A DNA stretch of 64,000 nucleotides from Oryzias latipes. Taxonomy: Eukaryota; Chordata; Actinopteri; Beloniformes; Adrianichthyidae. Below the pieces are notes generated by a model. The model made no database searches and was not told where the DNA came from. It saw only the letters and a program-made list of their open reading frames with translations. Location: positions 14,621,756 through 14,685,755 of the forward strand of contig NC_019880.2 in the NCBI RefSeq assembly GCF_002234675.1, written 5' to 3'. Position 1 is the first letter of the stretch; every line of letters starts with the position of its first letter. Below, piece after piece: positions 11,094-26,300 of this stretch. Made by a program: the position numbers and the translations under genes.

Positions 11094-14000
11094 ATGTCAG
11101 GAAAATCCGATGGGAAAAAGAAGTGGGCGGCAGTCAGAGGCCGCCTGGGCTCCTCGCAGGACTCTGACACCCAGCAGGAGGCCAACCTGGAAAGCGCCGA
11201 TCCAGAGCTGTGCATCCGACTGCTGCAGGTTCCCACCGTGGTCAATTACTCTGGGCTGAAGCGGCGTCTGGAAGGCAGCGATCAGACCTGGATGGTTCAG
11301 TTCTTGGAGCTAAGCGGCTTGGACCTCCTCCTGGAGGCCCTGGACCGGCTCTCTGGGCGAGGATGTTCCCGCATCGCGGACGCTCTGCTGCAGCTCACAT
11401 GCGTCAGCTGTGTCCGTGCTGTGATGAACTCCTCTGCTGGGATCCACTTCATCATAGAGAACCAGGGATACATCCGCAAGCTCTCACAAGGTTGACCCCA
11501 TGTCCCCGCTTACAAGCACTTCTTTATTCCTATTCATTTCTAGACTGAAAGGAGAGACGACTAAAGAAAATAAAATGTTTCACCATCTGTTTATCTATAG
11601 TAGGATGTAGCATTGAAGAAAAAGGAAAGACCACTTATATCCTGTGTTACATAACTGTTCTGTTAATGAATAATTGCTCTCTCGGTTTCATATACAGACA
11701 CAAATTAAAAAGGATCGTGTCAGGACATTAAAATGTAATCTCACAGCACTTCTATCCTCAGACACTCACATTGCTATTTATATTCCGATGCTTCATAGAC
11801 AAACATTGGCAGAGAAGCTGTAGTTTTGCTTATGCAGCCTGAAAGTTGTTAGGAAAAAAGCACCCTGCTGGAGTTTGGAGCCAAAGACACGAGGGTTTTA
11901 GACATTTATGGAAACTAACCGTGTTCGTTTTGTCTGATTTCCCCACAGCCCTGGACACCTCCAACATCATGGTGAAGAAGCAGGTGTTTGAGCTCCTCGC
12001 TGCCCTCAGTATGTTCTCCTCAGATGGTCACCGCCTGGCTCTTGATGCTCTGGATCACTATAAGGCAGTCAAACTCAATTCTACTGTCATTTTTAATGAA
12101 ACAACAGTGCCTCCTAGTGGCAGCATGTAAAGAAAAACTCCTCCCTGACTAAAGTTTTATTTTTTTTCTTTCTCTCTCTCTCCAGGGCGTGAAGATGCAG
12201 CAGTATCGCTTCAGTGTGATCATGAACGAGCTGCAGGCCACAGACAACGTCCCTTACATGGTCACGCTTCTCAGCGTCATCAACGCACTCATCTTCGGCA
12301 CAGATGATCTCAGGCAGAGAGACAAGATGAGAAATGAGTTCATTGGTGGGAATTGTGTTGAGCTTCTTTTGTTTAGGCTGTAATTCAAGGTGATGCTGAT
12401 AATGTGATGGGAAGGCAACATGCAAAAGCAGAGCAGGCCAGCAGTGGGAGCTGCTCTGCGAAGCTCAGCATCCCTGCATTTTAGCTAAGAATAGGTCTCA
12501 TGACCTCATTCTTATTAAAGAAAAGAAACTAGCCTGCTGTGTGTTTTGCATTAATGCAGACTGCATCATGGAAGGTATTTAAATAAAACATACTTGGACC
12601 TGTTAAAGGAAATGTAAATAACACTAATTTAATTAAATAACAAGGTTCAATGAAACTTAAAAGAGGTTAAACTCTTTTGGTTCATAATCCAATTTTAAAT
12701 TCAGAATGTTTCCCTAGTGGCCTTAAGTTTATCCACCAAACTACAACCCAACTGAGCAGCCTCCTGACTGTTACACAACCCCTCCCCCCACCTGCACACC
12801 TTAAAACAATCAGCAGCCTGATTAGCCACGCCTCTTTTGTGATTGCTCACCTGTGACTCTCTGAGCAGTCTCCAGAACTAGCTTACAGTACAAAAAAGGC
12901 ATGTTTTTTTTATTGCAAAGCTTTTCCGATGTTGGAATTATTAAACAATATAATTATTGACTTTGTGCTTGTAAACTTTGCCTTTTCACAGGCCTCCAGT
13001 TACTTGATATACTGCCAAAGTTAAGGTGAGCTGCTCCTCTTTTGTTCTCATTTTTTTTTTAGTTGAGTCAGCACAGCTGGTTGTAGAAGAAACTTTTAAA
13101 GGCTTATAAGTCTTTCAATTCTGAAAGCTTTGGTCGTTTAAGAGCAATCATCCTTCACTGTTTGGTGTTTAAATCATTTAAGTCGAGTTTCAGGCCCTAA
13201 CCTGGTTTGTGTGTGGCGTGCAGGGAGCAGGAGGATGAAGACTTGATCATTCAGTGTGAAGCTTTTGAGGAGTCGATGGCTGAAGATGAGGAGGAGCTGT
13301 TGAGGGTGTACGGGGGAATCGACATGAGTGATCACCTGGAGGTTTTCACCGCACTCTTTAACAAGGTAGGGAAACATGGAGAAGATGGTTAGGTGGAGTG
13401 TTTGTCTCAGCCTCATAATTATTTATGTATTTATTTTTTCCCCTGCAGGTGAGCAGCTCTCCTGCTTCCCTTCAGCTGCTCTCCATCCTGCAGACGTTGT
13501 TGGTGCTGGGACCGAGTCGCACCGATATTTGGCTGGCCCTTGAGGCCCTCACAAATAGAGCCATCCTGTTGGCCCAAGACTGTGAGTCAACACTTTAAAA
13601 CAATTTGTTTACTTGGTCAACAATTGGGAGGGGCTAATGGCCTGATGATGCACAATGGGAAGCAATTATTCAGAACAAGTGATTTAAAGCGTGTGTGTGA
13701 TAAACTCAGGAAGGCTAAAAGCTTTTGTTTAATGCTGTTATGGCTCGTACTTCAGCTTGTTTGGAGTCCTGTGAGAAGATCCTGCAGCGGCTGATGTTCT
13801 CCAAACGGAGAAGCTGTGAAGGTTATCATGAAGTGGACGCGTCTGTGCTGAGGGTGGATAAGGCTGTGCAGACTGATCCGGATCACAAAGAGAAGCCAGA
13901 CGGAAACAAAGGGTCCCCTCAGAGCTCAATGTGTGCCTCTGCTGCTCCTCCGCCGCCGCCGCCTCCTCCTCCTCCTCCACCGCCGCTACCTGGAGGGCTT

Positions 14001-17000
14001 AACATTCAACCACCACCACCACCACCACCTCCTCCTTTGCCTGGAATGCCTCTACCACCACCCCTGCCTTGTGGTCCAGGTGTGCCTCCACCACCACCAC
14101 CGCCGCCTCCTCCTCCACCATTAGGGGGAATGGGGCCCCCACCTCCTCCGCCCCCACCTGGAATGCCTCCTCCACCACCTCCACCGGGTGGGATAGTGGC
14201 TCAAAGTGGCCAAGCCCTGGGGTGTGCTGCACCTGGGACATTGCGAAGGTGTCCCACTCTGAAGATGAAAAAGCTCAACTGGCAGAAGCTCCGCTCTGTT
14301 ACAGGTGAGAGACTTTTTTGCAGATTCTAGACACAGTCTATAATATATGACATGAAAGGGAAAAACAATCCCAGATGTTTGTTTTCCAACATAATAAATC
14401 CAAAAAGAAAAAACTGATCCCATGTGTTTTGCTGCCTCTGTGCATAGACGGTCCCTCCATGTGGACTTCAGTGCAGAAGGATCCGCCTCCTCATGAACCG
14501 GACTACAGCAGCATCGAGGAGCTGTTCTGCCTCCCTGTGACGGAGTCCAAAGACAAGGGGGCAGCTGCACCCATCAAGAAGGAGCCGAAAGAGGTCTGCT
14601 TTGTCTATGATGGCCAGCACTCTGACCTGAAGGAGCTGAATTATGGAATTTATGCTTTTTTGTTTTGTTTTCTTTTCTAGATAACATTTATTGACTCAAA
14701 GAAAAGCTTGAATATCAATATATTTTTAAAGCAGTTCAAATGGTGAGATGCTACTTTCAAAGTTTTTTTTCTTTGAGTGGGATTTCTAGCCATTGCTTTA
14801 ATAACTGGTTGGTCTTTGGTTGCATTTTCAGCACAAACGAGGATTTTGTGGCGATGATCAAGAGTGGAGACCGGCGCAAGTTTGACGTGGAGGTGCTGAA
14901 ACAACTTCTCAAGCTGCTACCAGAGAAGCACGAGGTTTGTGACGGTCCTTAACTAAATGCTACTTTTTTTTAAAGCAATTTGTAGCAATGCCTGTTTTAT
15001 TGAAAACAGATTGAGAACCTGAAATCTTTCCAAGGAGAAAAGGAGAAGTTGGCAAATGTTGACCGTTTCTACAGCGCTCTCCTCACTGTGCCATGGTACT
15101 GGTCTAGTTTTTTATTCGTTCTAATCTGCTGCTGTTGCCTTTCGACACTTGCTTACTCTTTCCTTCCGCAGTTATAAGCTGAGAATTGAGTGCATGCTGT
15201 TGTGTGAGGAGACTGCATCCATGTTGGAGATGCTCAGGCCTAAAGTGAAGCTGTTGGACGAGGCCTGTCATTGTGAGTTGATGTGTGTGTGTGGACATGC
15301 AATATCGTCTACGTCTGGTTATTCGTCAGCTAATGTGATTTCTGTGCAATTTTCAGCCATCAGAACGAGCACACTTATACCCAGCTTCTGCAGGCTTATC
15401 CTTGACGTGGGCAATTTCTTGAACTACGTAAGAACTCTTCCTCCTTGATGACATTCATGTCGTGCAGCTTTAAAAAAAATTTTTTAACGGTAGCTCTACT
15501 TTCAGGGAAGTCACACGGGGAATGCCGAGGGGTTCAAGATCAGCTCCCTGCTCAGGCTCACAGAGACTAAGGCTAACAAGAGCCGCGTCACTCTGCTTCA
15601 TCACATCTTGGAGGTGCACAAATGACTGTTATAAAATCTCCAAGCTCAAATCTGCCTCCCTTCTTACTCTGGCTTTTTTTTGTTTTTTTTTCGCTTCTTT
15701 GCAAAGGAAGCAGAGGAGAACCACCCAGAGTTGTTGGCACTGCCGGATGAAATACAGATATGTCAGAAAGCAGCAGGGTATAGAATCTTATTTTTATTTT
15801 TTTAAATGAATAATTAGATTTGTAATGGATGCATAATGTTTTGTCTGCAGAGTCAATCTGAATTCTGTTCAGTCGGAGTGCAGTGTGTTACTGAAACAAC
15901 TGACCGAAGCGACCAAGAAAGTTTCCAACTCTGACGATGAAGTGAAGGAACAGTATTCTAAAATTCTTCAGGTAAGAGTTCTTGCTGCCAGTACAAGCAG
16001 ATTCAGCAGCTTCCCACCCCCTCTCAAATTTTCCCATTGCCCTCCCCTACAGGAAAATCTGGAGACCTGTAGTGTTTTGGGTGAGAGATTTGCTGAGATT
16101 GAGAAGAAGAGAAGCGAGCTGGCCGTCTACTTGTGCGAAGACGCAAATCAGCTGTCGCTGGAGGAACTCTTCGGGACCATCAGTACTTTCCGAGACCTTT
16201 TCATCAAGTCACTGAAGGTGATTGGTGTTAGTCATTTGGATTACATATTTTCCTGCTGTGATGTTTGTTCCGTGCATAAATACACAGCATACTTGAGGCT
16301 TCAGCTGGAGAGGGCAGTTCTTTTATTTGGGATCTGCGTATAAATAGACTGCTGCATGACTGGAAGAACTTCAGGTTTCAGCCCAAATGATACAACGGCA
16401 AAACCACAGTGTAGACTTTGTTCTTGGCAGAGAGTGACATTGTTTTATTTCATCACTAAAGGAAAACAAAATGAGGAAGGAGCAGGCTGCCAAAGCTGAG
16501 AAGAGAAAGAAGCAACTGGCAGAGGAAGAGTCCAAGAGGCAGAAGGGACACAATGGAAAAATAAGTAAGCACTTACAACAGAGCAATGGAAATGGCTAAC
16601 CCATAAAATGTGGCACTTTTATTAGTTTTCTTTTTTTGTTTTTCCTCTCCAGTCAAAAAAGGCATCGCTCCACAGAACGATGGTTGCATCATTGATCACC
16701 TCTTGGCGGATATCCGGAAAGGTTTCAGCCTAAGAAAGACCCGGCCAAGGTGCGATTCGGATAACCTCCCTACTAGTGAAAAACGTAGAGATACCCGCTC
16801 GCCTGGTAAGGACAAGAAGTTGCGACTTCCATCCACAGTCCCTAGCTTCGTCCCCGATCCGCTTAACTACAAGCCTGCTTGTAGAAATACTTGTGCTTCC
16901 TCGCTGCTGCCAGCTCACCGGCACTTTCTTCTGCTTTTTACGCTGAGTTTTTTGGCTCTTATTGCTTTCAAAATGGCACTACCCTCTATAAAGGAGAGTG

Positions 17001-18917
17001 GTAAATTTAATTTGTTAAACTTTACAATCAGAACAATCTGCTTCTGTCCCTCAGGTTCAAATGTGAAGTCTGTCGACGAAAAGGCCGCCGAAGCACTTAC
17101 CACGTCCTCCCCCGCCAAAACTCCGACAGAGGACCGGCGAGGGCTGACAGGAGAAGTGAACGGCTGCCTGTCCCCGTCAGAAGAAACTCAGACAGCACCC
17201 CGGCTCAATACAGGGCAAGGAGGAACAGCTACTTCCCCGATCACAACCCCAGGAGAGGCAGCCATAACGGATCCGAAACACCCGGGATGTCTTGTGCCGC
17301 CACCGGATGGTCCACGCCCAGACAAGCTCTCCACTTTAACGCTAGATGTGATCTCACCCCTGCCTCCGGCTGAAGCCCCTCTTCAAATGCATCTGCCCAC
17401 AAATGGCTTCTCGCTAGATTCAAGTGAGACTAGTGTGCTGAGTCCATCCACCCTCTCTGATTTAGACCTGCTGGAGGTAGCGTTGGATAGCACACCATCT
17501 GAGAAGCTGATGCCTGAGGATGCAGCAGATATTGGCTCTCCAGTCAAGGAAAGTTTACCTAGCACAGACATGTATGTGAAGACTAGTGTGAGCAGCGTAA
17601 CAGGAAGTGGGAGGGTGGAAACGTGTCCTAAGACACAGACTGTGGGGCAACAGAAGGCGCAGGTAGAGGGCACCATTGCAAGAAAGTGCAGCCAAGAGGA
17701 ATTCATCACACGCCTACCTTCAGACCCTAAAGTCAGTGTGACAGCTCTTGACGAGGGCATCGGTGGGTGTGATGTTCCAGATGGGCCAGAGCCAGATCTG
17801 CCATCAGCGTCTGAAGCTGTACCCCCCTCCCTTAAACCGGAACCAAAGAAACAAGTGAGGCTCTTTAAGCGCACCAAACAAAAGAGTAATCAAGGTAATC
17901 TATCCATTCTCTCAAATAAAGTTCATGTTTGGAATGCTCGTCTCTCAGTGTGTTATAAAGGAAAATCTTTTTTTATTTTGTTTTTAATTTGCTTAACATT
18001 TTCCTTATGTATGGGTTATTTATTTGTAAGTAATTTAACAAATATATGCATTTGATTAAAAGAAACTCGGAAGGACTTATTTTTTTGCAGATTTAACATG
18101 AATGGATGTAAATCTCAGTCTATTTGAATGCTCTCTTTTCCATTCTGACTCTCTGAAACACAAGGTAACAGTGGAAAAGGACACAGTAAACATAAAACAG
18201 GCTGTGTGTTGCAGTGAGGTAGGTCAAATCGGCGAAAGTGTCAATCGGAGCCTATCTGCCTAACGGCCTCAAATCATCGTCCGAGCTTTGTGCCAATAAC
18301 GCATCATCTGTCATTCTAACTGGACTCTGGTTTTCATGTGTCTGTGTCGTCCAACGTTTAACGCTCGCTATCTTTTAACTACTCAACTTCAGTGGTTATC
18401 ACTGCTGAAATCTTGCTTTTATGATTCTAATGTCAAACGAGCCAGAAGAAAAGTGACAAAGCACTGCCTTACGCTTCTATTAACTCTTTTTTTAGCAAGA
18501 TAATCTGACATGGCAGCTCCGGCCTGTCAAGTTTGAGATCATTAAAGTCATTGTGACCAAGTTGTGCCATGAAAGCTGTCACTTTCGTGTCCTCCGTCCA
18601 TATTTACCTGTCCATTCTCTAAATCTGCAACTGGGGACTGTTTGACCTCCCAACAGTCTCTTGTGCGTCCTGTATGCCGTCTTTTGTTGGTCTGACCTGG
18701 ATAACACTATGAATGCATTAAAAATATACATTTTCCTAATAAGTGTTGTATGCAAGCCAAAGTTTTTCTCTTTTGATTCTGTAGGCTTATCGGTATATGT
18801 AATCGCACATTTCCAAAGCGCAATAAAGCGTTTTTGGTACACTCCATTTCAATATTTTTTTTTTTCTTTCTAGGTGAAACCAGAAAAAGAAAATCAAGAG
18901 GAAAAAGAAAATATTAA
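11094..18917 (+). CDS. inf2: Inverted formin 2 (INF2), complete
   Basis: INF2 nucleates and also severs actin filaments, acting at the ER, mitochondrial division sites and vesicles (family knowledge). Coding exons: 11094-11490, 11949-12064, 12186-12345, 12992-13025, 13224-13365, 13449-13581, 13756-14304, 14448-14593, 14681-14742, 14832-14934, 15010-15095, 15172-15272, 15357-15427, 15506-15613, 15707-15777, 15851-15971, 16053-16217, 16462-16564, 16653-16805, 17055-17894, then either 18165-18217 or 18874-18917. Phase is consistent at every junction. The product is 1234 or 1237 residues, against 1249 in human. Domains: DID armadillo region (about 1-330), FH1 with long proline runs (about 390-470), FH2 (about 490-880, with GNFLNYGSHTG near 694-704), then the WH2/DAD-like helix [13 protein letters not shown] near 900-912. 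A long, poorly conserved, low-complexity tail follows. The start has A at -3 and lies 11 bases into its exon. Confidence 0.96.
18165..18217 (+). CDS. inf2: inf2 alternative last exon A: CaaX-tail isoform
   Basis: After the acceptor CACAAG at 18164, joined in phase 1 to exon 20 (ending 17894), the frame reads [17 protein letters not shown] and then stops at 18215-18217. CVLQ is a CaaX prenylation box preceded by a basic stretch. The human ER-bound INF2 isoform ends CVIQ, so this matches a known isoform class. The exon is too short to stand out as an open frame. It has its own poly(A) signal at 18832-18837, upstream of the other last exon. Confidence 0.85.
18832..18837 (+). terminator. Poly(A) signal for the inf2 CaaX isoform
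   Basis: AATAAA lies within CGCAATAAAGCG, about 615 bases after the CaaX-isoform stop codon and 37 bases before the second alternative last exon. Its use would give the CaaX transcript a 3' end inside what is an intron for the other isoform. Confidence 0.6.
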
Positions 18918-19320
18918 GACTGAAGGGACGATTTTAACTTTTTGTGAATAAAAATTAAACTTGACTGTTAAAGAGGATTTCAAGAAGATTTTCAACGAGA
19001 AGAAAGAGGACTCATTGAGATTGATGGGATTTTTTTTCACTGTGTGGGTGCCAATGGGTCACTTTGTTTTTGTGACCATCAATGAAGTGATATTTAAAGG
19101 GGTAGGGGGGTAGATCTTTATATGCTATTGTAATATTCAGTGAATGTGATTTTTGCCATAAGCTTGTGTTAATTGGCAGCATAAAAGAAGACTCAGTATT
19201 GTAACAAAATGTTTAATTTATCCATCAAAGATGAATTTATTTGCATTTATATATTCTAAAGAGATGTTGGAATGTAACTTTTAATGTTATATTTTAATAA
19301 AATGTTGATCTGTTATCATT
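18874..19320 (+). CDS. inf2: inf2 alternative last exon B: non-CaaX tail and 3'UTR
   Basis: The acceptor TTCTTTCTAG ends at 18873 after a long T tract. Joined in phase 1 to exon 20, it reads [14 protein letters not shown] with the stop at 18915-18917, a short very basic tail without a cysteine. The human non-CaaX INF2 also ends in a basic region. The 3'UTR runs to about 19320, with AATAAA at 19296-19301. In human the non-CaaX form is cytosolic and Golgi-associated; the same split is expected here. Confidence 0.8.
19296..19301 (+). terminator. Poly(A) signal for the inf2 non-CaaX isoform
   Basis: AATAAA lies in TTTTAATAAAATG, followed within 25 bases by a T-rich stretch (TGTTATCATTTTG). It is only 200 bases from the adss1 start codon. 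Confidence 0.65.
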
Positions 19321-19339
19321 TTGTAATGACCAAGTGCAG

Positions 19340-19500
19340 CTTGAAGGAGACATAAAAGCTGCCGTCTCTTGCGGTGTTGGAGATCACTTGCACGTCCCTC
19401 TGACATCACACGCGCAGATGATCCGGATACCCCAATCCCCCCTCCAACCTCTGAGACGCTTTAGTCTTCTTGAGACAGAAAGCCTCAAACAGCCTTCATC
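19340..19500 (+). promoter_or_regulatory. adss1 promoter and 5'UTR
   Basis: Only about 200 bases separate the inf2 poly(A) signal from the adss1 ATG. A TATA-like CATAAAAG lies at 19351-19358 and a CRE-like TGACATCA near 19402. ADSS1 is the muscle-enriched isozyme in mammals, where TATA-type promoters are common, but this link is inference. Confidence 0.35.
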
Positions 19501-23014
<3,514 letters not shown>

Positions 23015-23113
23015 ATCAGGATACATCTTGGCAAAAGAAAGGATTCAACCTGTTAAAGCAGATAATAAATGTCTGTTATCATGAAATTGTGTTGACTCCT
23101 TGTTTTGGGAAAT

Positions 23114-23119
23114 AATAAA
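23114..23119 (+). terminator. adss1 poly(A) signal
   Basis: AATAAA in GAAATAATAAAAAAAAC, 100 bases after the adss1 stop codon. The 3'UTR is therefore very short, and the next gene's start codon is 278 bases further on. Confidence 0.7.
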
Positions 23120-23254
23120 AAAAACTATTTTGCTTTAAATATAGACTTATTCCCTACTTCTAACTATTTTGTATTCAATATTTTATTACAAGAAATAAAA
23201 ACACACGTTGCCAACAGCACTAGGCTGCGTCACGGCAGTAATTTCTCCTGTAGT

Positions 23255-23396
23255 TGTCTGATTGGTTATACTTACCACGTGACACATTTGCGCGTCTATG
23301 ATTGGCCCCTTTCCTGGCACCCTCCAATTTTCCCGCAACAAACAAGTGTGAAAGTATCTGCGTAGCAGCACATGCTATGCACGGTTAGCAGCCGAT
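23255..23396 (+). promoter_or_regulatory. siva1 promoter: two inverted CCAAT boxes and an E2F-type site
   Basis: ATTGG (inverted CCAAT) occurs at 23261-23265 and again at 23301-23305, 40 bases apart, a spacing typical of NF-Y pairs. TTTCCCGC at 23329-23336 fits the E2F consensus TTTSSCGC. There is no TATA box. Mammalian SIVA1 is a reported E2F1 and p53 target, so the E2F-type site is in keeping with known regulation. Confidence 0.55.
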
Positions 23397-26300
23397 ATGC
23401 CTAAACGAACTTGTCCTTTCCCCGAAGTCTTTTCTTCTCAATATAAGATACATGTCAGACAGCAGGAACTGAACAACTATGGAGTGTTTGGCAGCAAGTA
23501 TAGACAAGAGATATACGGTAAGTACACGCGAGGACACTATTGCATAGCTAGCTAAAATTAGCTTTTCGTTGTGCTTGACGCACTTAGTTACTTGAAACTA
23601 CTCGTCTTTAAAGCTTTTCTGGTATTCATTTTTTCAATGTTTTCATTGTTTTGTTTTTATTTTAGTAAACTTGTTATTCAAACTTCGCCTTATGTTGTGC
23701 CTTATGTTATGTTGTGTTACGCCTTATTATATCGCCCGGCTTAAGTTAGTTTAGCTTCAGGTTAGAAACTTCTACTGTTTACTGAAATCATCGTCACTGA
23801 CTGACTGACTGTTTTCTGAAGATAATCAATATGCACTTGATTTTGTTACTTGAAAAGAATCTGACTGATCCGAACCGGATTACGAATACTGTTAAACTAT
23901 CAAATGAATAAATCATAATAGTAAACTTTATTTGTATAGCACCTTTCAAGATAAAAATCACAAAAGTACTTCACAGTAAAAAAAAAAAAAAAACAGAATA
24001 TAAAAATAATTAAGAAAAAGCAATTTTAGCTGCTTTTTAAAAGAAAACCCTGAGTCTGCAGATCTGAGGCTGAGAGTAAGGGAGTTCCAGAGCGATGGAG
24101 CCCCTGCTGCAAAGGCTCTGTCACCTTTAACCGGGTTCTCTTTACAACCAGCAGACCCTGATCACATGACCTCAGGGACCTGCTGGGGGTTTACGGCTGC
24201 AAAAGGTCTTTTATGTATAGACCGGTACTTTGCTATTAAGAGCTGTGTATGTTAAAACCAGGATTTTAAAATGCACTGGGTAGTGGATGGGGAGCCAGTG
24301 CAGCTGGATTAATAACGGGGTGACGTGTGAAAACCTGGAATGGTTTGGTTAAAAGCCTTGCAGCAGCGTTCTGGACAACCTGGAGCCGTTCTAAAGATTT
24401 TTTGCTCGAGCATGTGAAGGTGGAGTTGCAGTAATCAAGACGAGATATAAAAGCGTGGATGAGCATCTCCATCTCAGAACGCAACTCAATTGGACTCAGT
24501 TTTGCAATATTTTTAAGATGACAAGAACAAGAGCGAACAAGTGACCCGACATGACAGTCGAGGGATAAAACCGGGTCAAGGATTACCCTGAGGTAATGAA
24601 CCGGCTTGGCTGTTTGTGTTTGTTGTTCACACAGAAAAAACGAAGAACTTGCTTTTCAACGGTGCCAAAGCTGTGATCAGTACAATATGGACCGGGGAAG
24701 AGAAGAGTGCAGCTCCGCAGCCCTCTGCACAAACGGATTCACCTGCATGCAGCAAAACCCTTCTGAGAGGACAGATGCTGATTGGCCACGACGGGAGACT
24801 AACGAGGGCGGGTGCTGCTAAAGGTGAGCCTGAACAACCAATCCATACGTTCTGAGAGGTATATATTAGAAAGAGGGGGAAAAAAAGGGTGTTCGACTAG
24901 CAGTCAATAAAGTACTTTGCTGGCTATAGCTACCAAAATATAGTTTCAGTTTGATTAATTTGTTCATTTTTTAATGCAACTTTAGTTTATTTCCTCAGAA
25001 GTTTTTTTTTTTTTACACAGGTGGTTTTTGTGTGCGCTTGTTTTAAGCTATTCCTTTTCCAAGCCTTGAAACAAGCTTTGAAACAGTTACTGTGACTTTA
25101 CTATACTTAAAGTCATAGTACGTATATGTGCATGTGAATAAAAATCCTCTTTGTGAGTTAAAGTCCCACTCAATCATATTTGGAGTTATTTTTAAATTGT
25201 TCCCAGGGGTCTTTTAATTATGATTATGCCATTTTTAGCCAAAATCATAAAACTGTCTTTTTCTTGGACAGTTTCTTTAGACCCAGCAGGATTTCGTTAG
25301 AAATTCACCTTTGAGTTGTTTGCGTGACTGTGGGTGCGGAGTAAGCTCGTCCCTACTTCCTGTCATCCATCTGTTTACACGCTGTCCCTTTAAGAATGGC
25401 AAGCAATGGTGGTGCTATCCAGCCACAGGCCAAATCCCAATTGCGTCTCTACCTTTGCAGCTTCTCCCTATCCCTACATTTATCCCTTCAAGCGGAGAGA
25501 TATTTGGATGTTACAATTCCCTGATGACGTCATCAATAGTCGCCGGTCATGCAAGTCAAGCAAGAACAAAACCTCAACACAAATTCCAAAAGACGGATGT
25601 ATTCAACAAAAACCTTATTTTCACATCTCCCTTGGTAACTAGCCTGCATATAAGGTGCAACTAAGCTGTAAAAATGTTTGTTTAACAAAGCTTTTGTTTT
25701 GTGAGCTGCTGCTAGTTTTAGCATCTTGTAGAGAGAAACACTTCTCGCGCTAAACGGTCTGTTTCAGGTGTTGAAATGAATTTGTTGTACTCCCACTTTT
25801 AATAGCAACAGCCTTCAAATGCATTGTGCAGCATGCGTTTTGTGCTCAAAGTCTTAAGCCACAAAACCGAGACAGTTCCATATAAATGAAGAAACTGTGA
25901 CTGTTTTGGGAACAAGCCTCTCTTTAGTTGTGCATCTGCGTGCAGCGAGAAGCGGGCATGCTGACCTTGCTCCGAGCAACGGAAGCCCTAGAAAGCAGAG
26001 TGCTGGGAAAATAAAATCCAGAATTTCCCAAGAACTAATCTTCTTAAATAACAAATTCGACTTTATCAATAAAAATCGATTTCTTGTCCAACCCCAATTG
26101 AGAAAAGTACTCAAACACAATTTTAAGCTCACTTTTCCTTAAATATTTTCCCCATCATGAGAAAAACATGTTTTGTAATTAGATGGATCTTTGAAGCAGT
26201 ATCATATTGCCTCCCATTTTTATTTCTGCTTATGTTTAATATCCTGCCATCACAATAACCTGCAGCTGGTAGTTAAGTCATTTACTTTTTGTTGCTCTAT

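Noticed and set aside
13933-14570. Several overlapping long frames on both strands around the proline-rich region
   Set aside because: They are shadows of the repetitive CCN codons of the inf2 FH1 domain.
16929-16975. A transmembrane segment in the main INF2 protein
   Set aside because: It lies within the 249-nt intron bounded by good splice sites; it would exist only in a retained-intron product.
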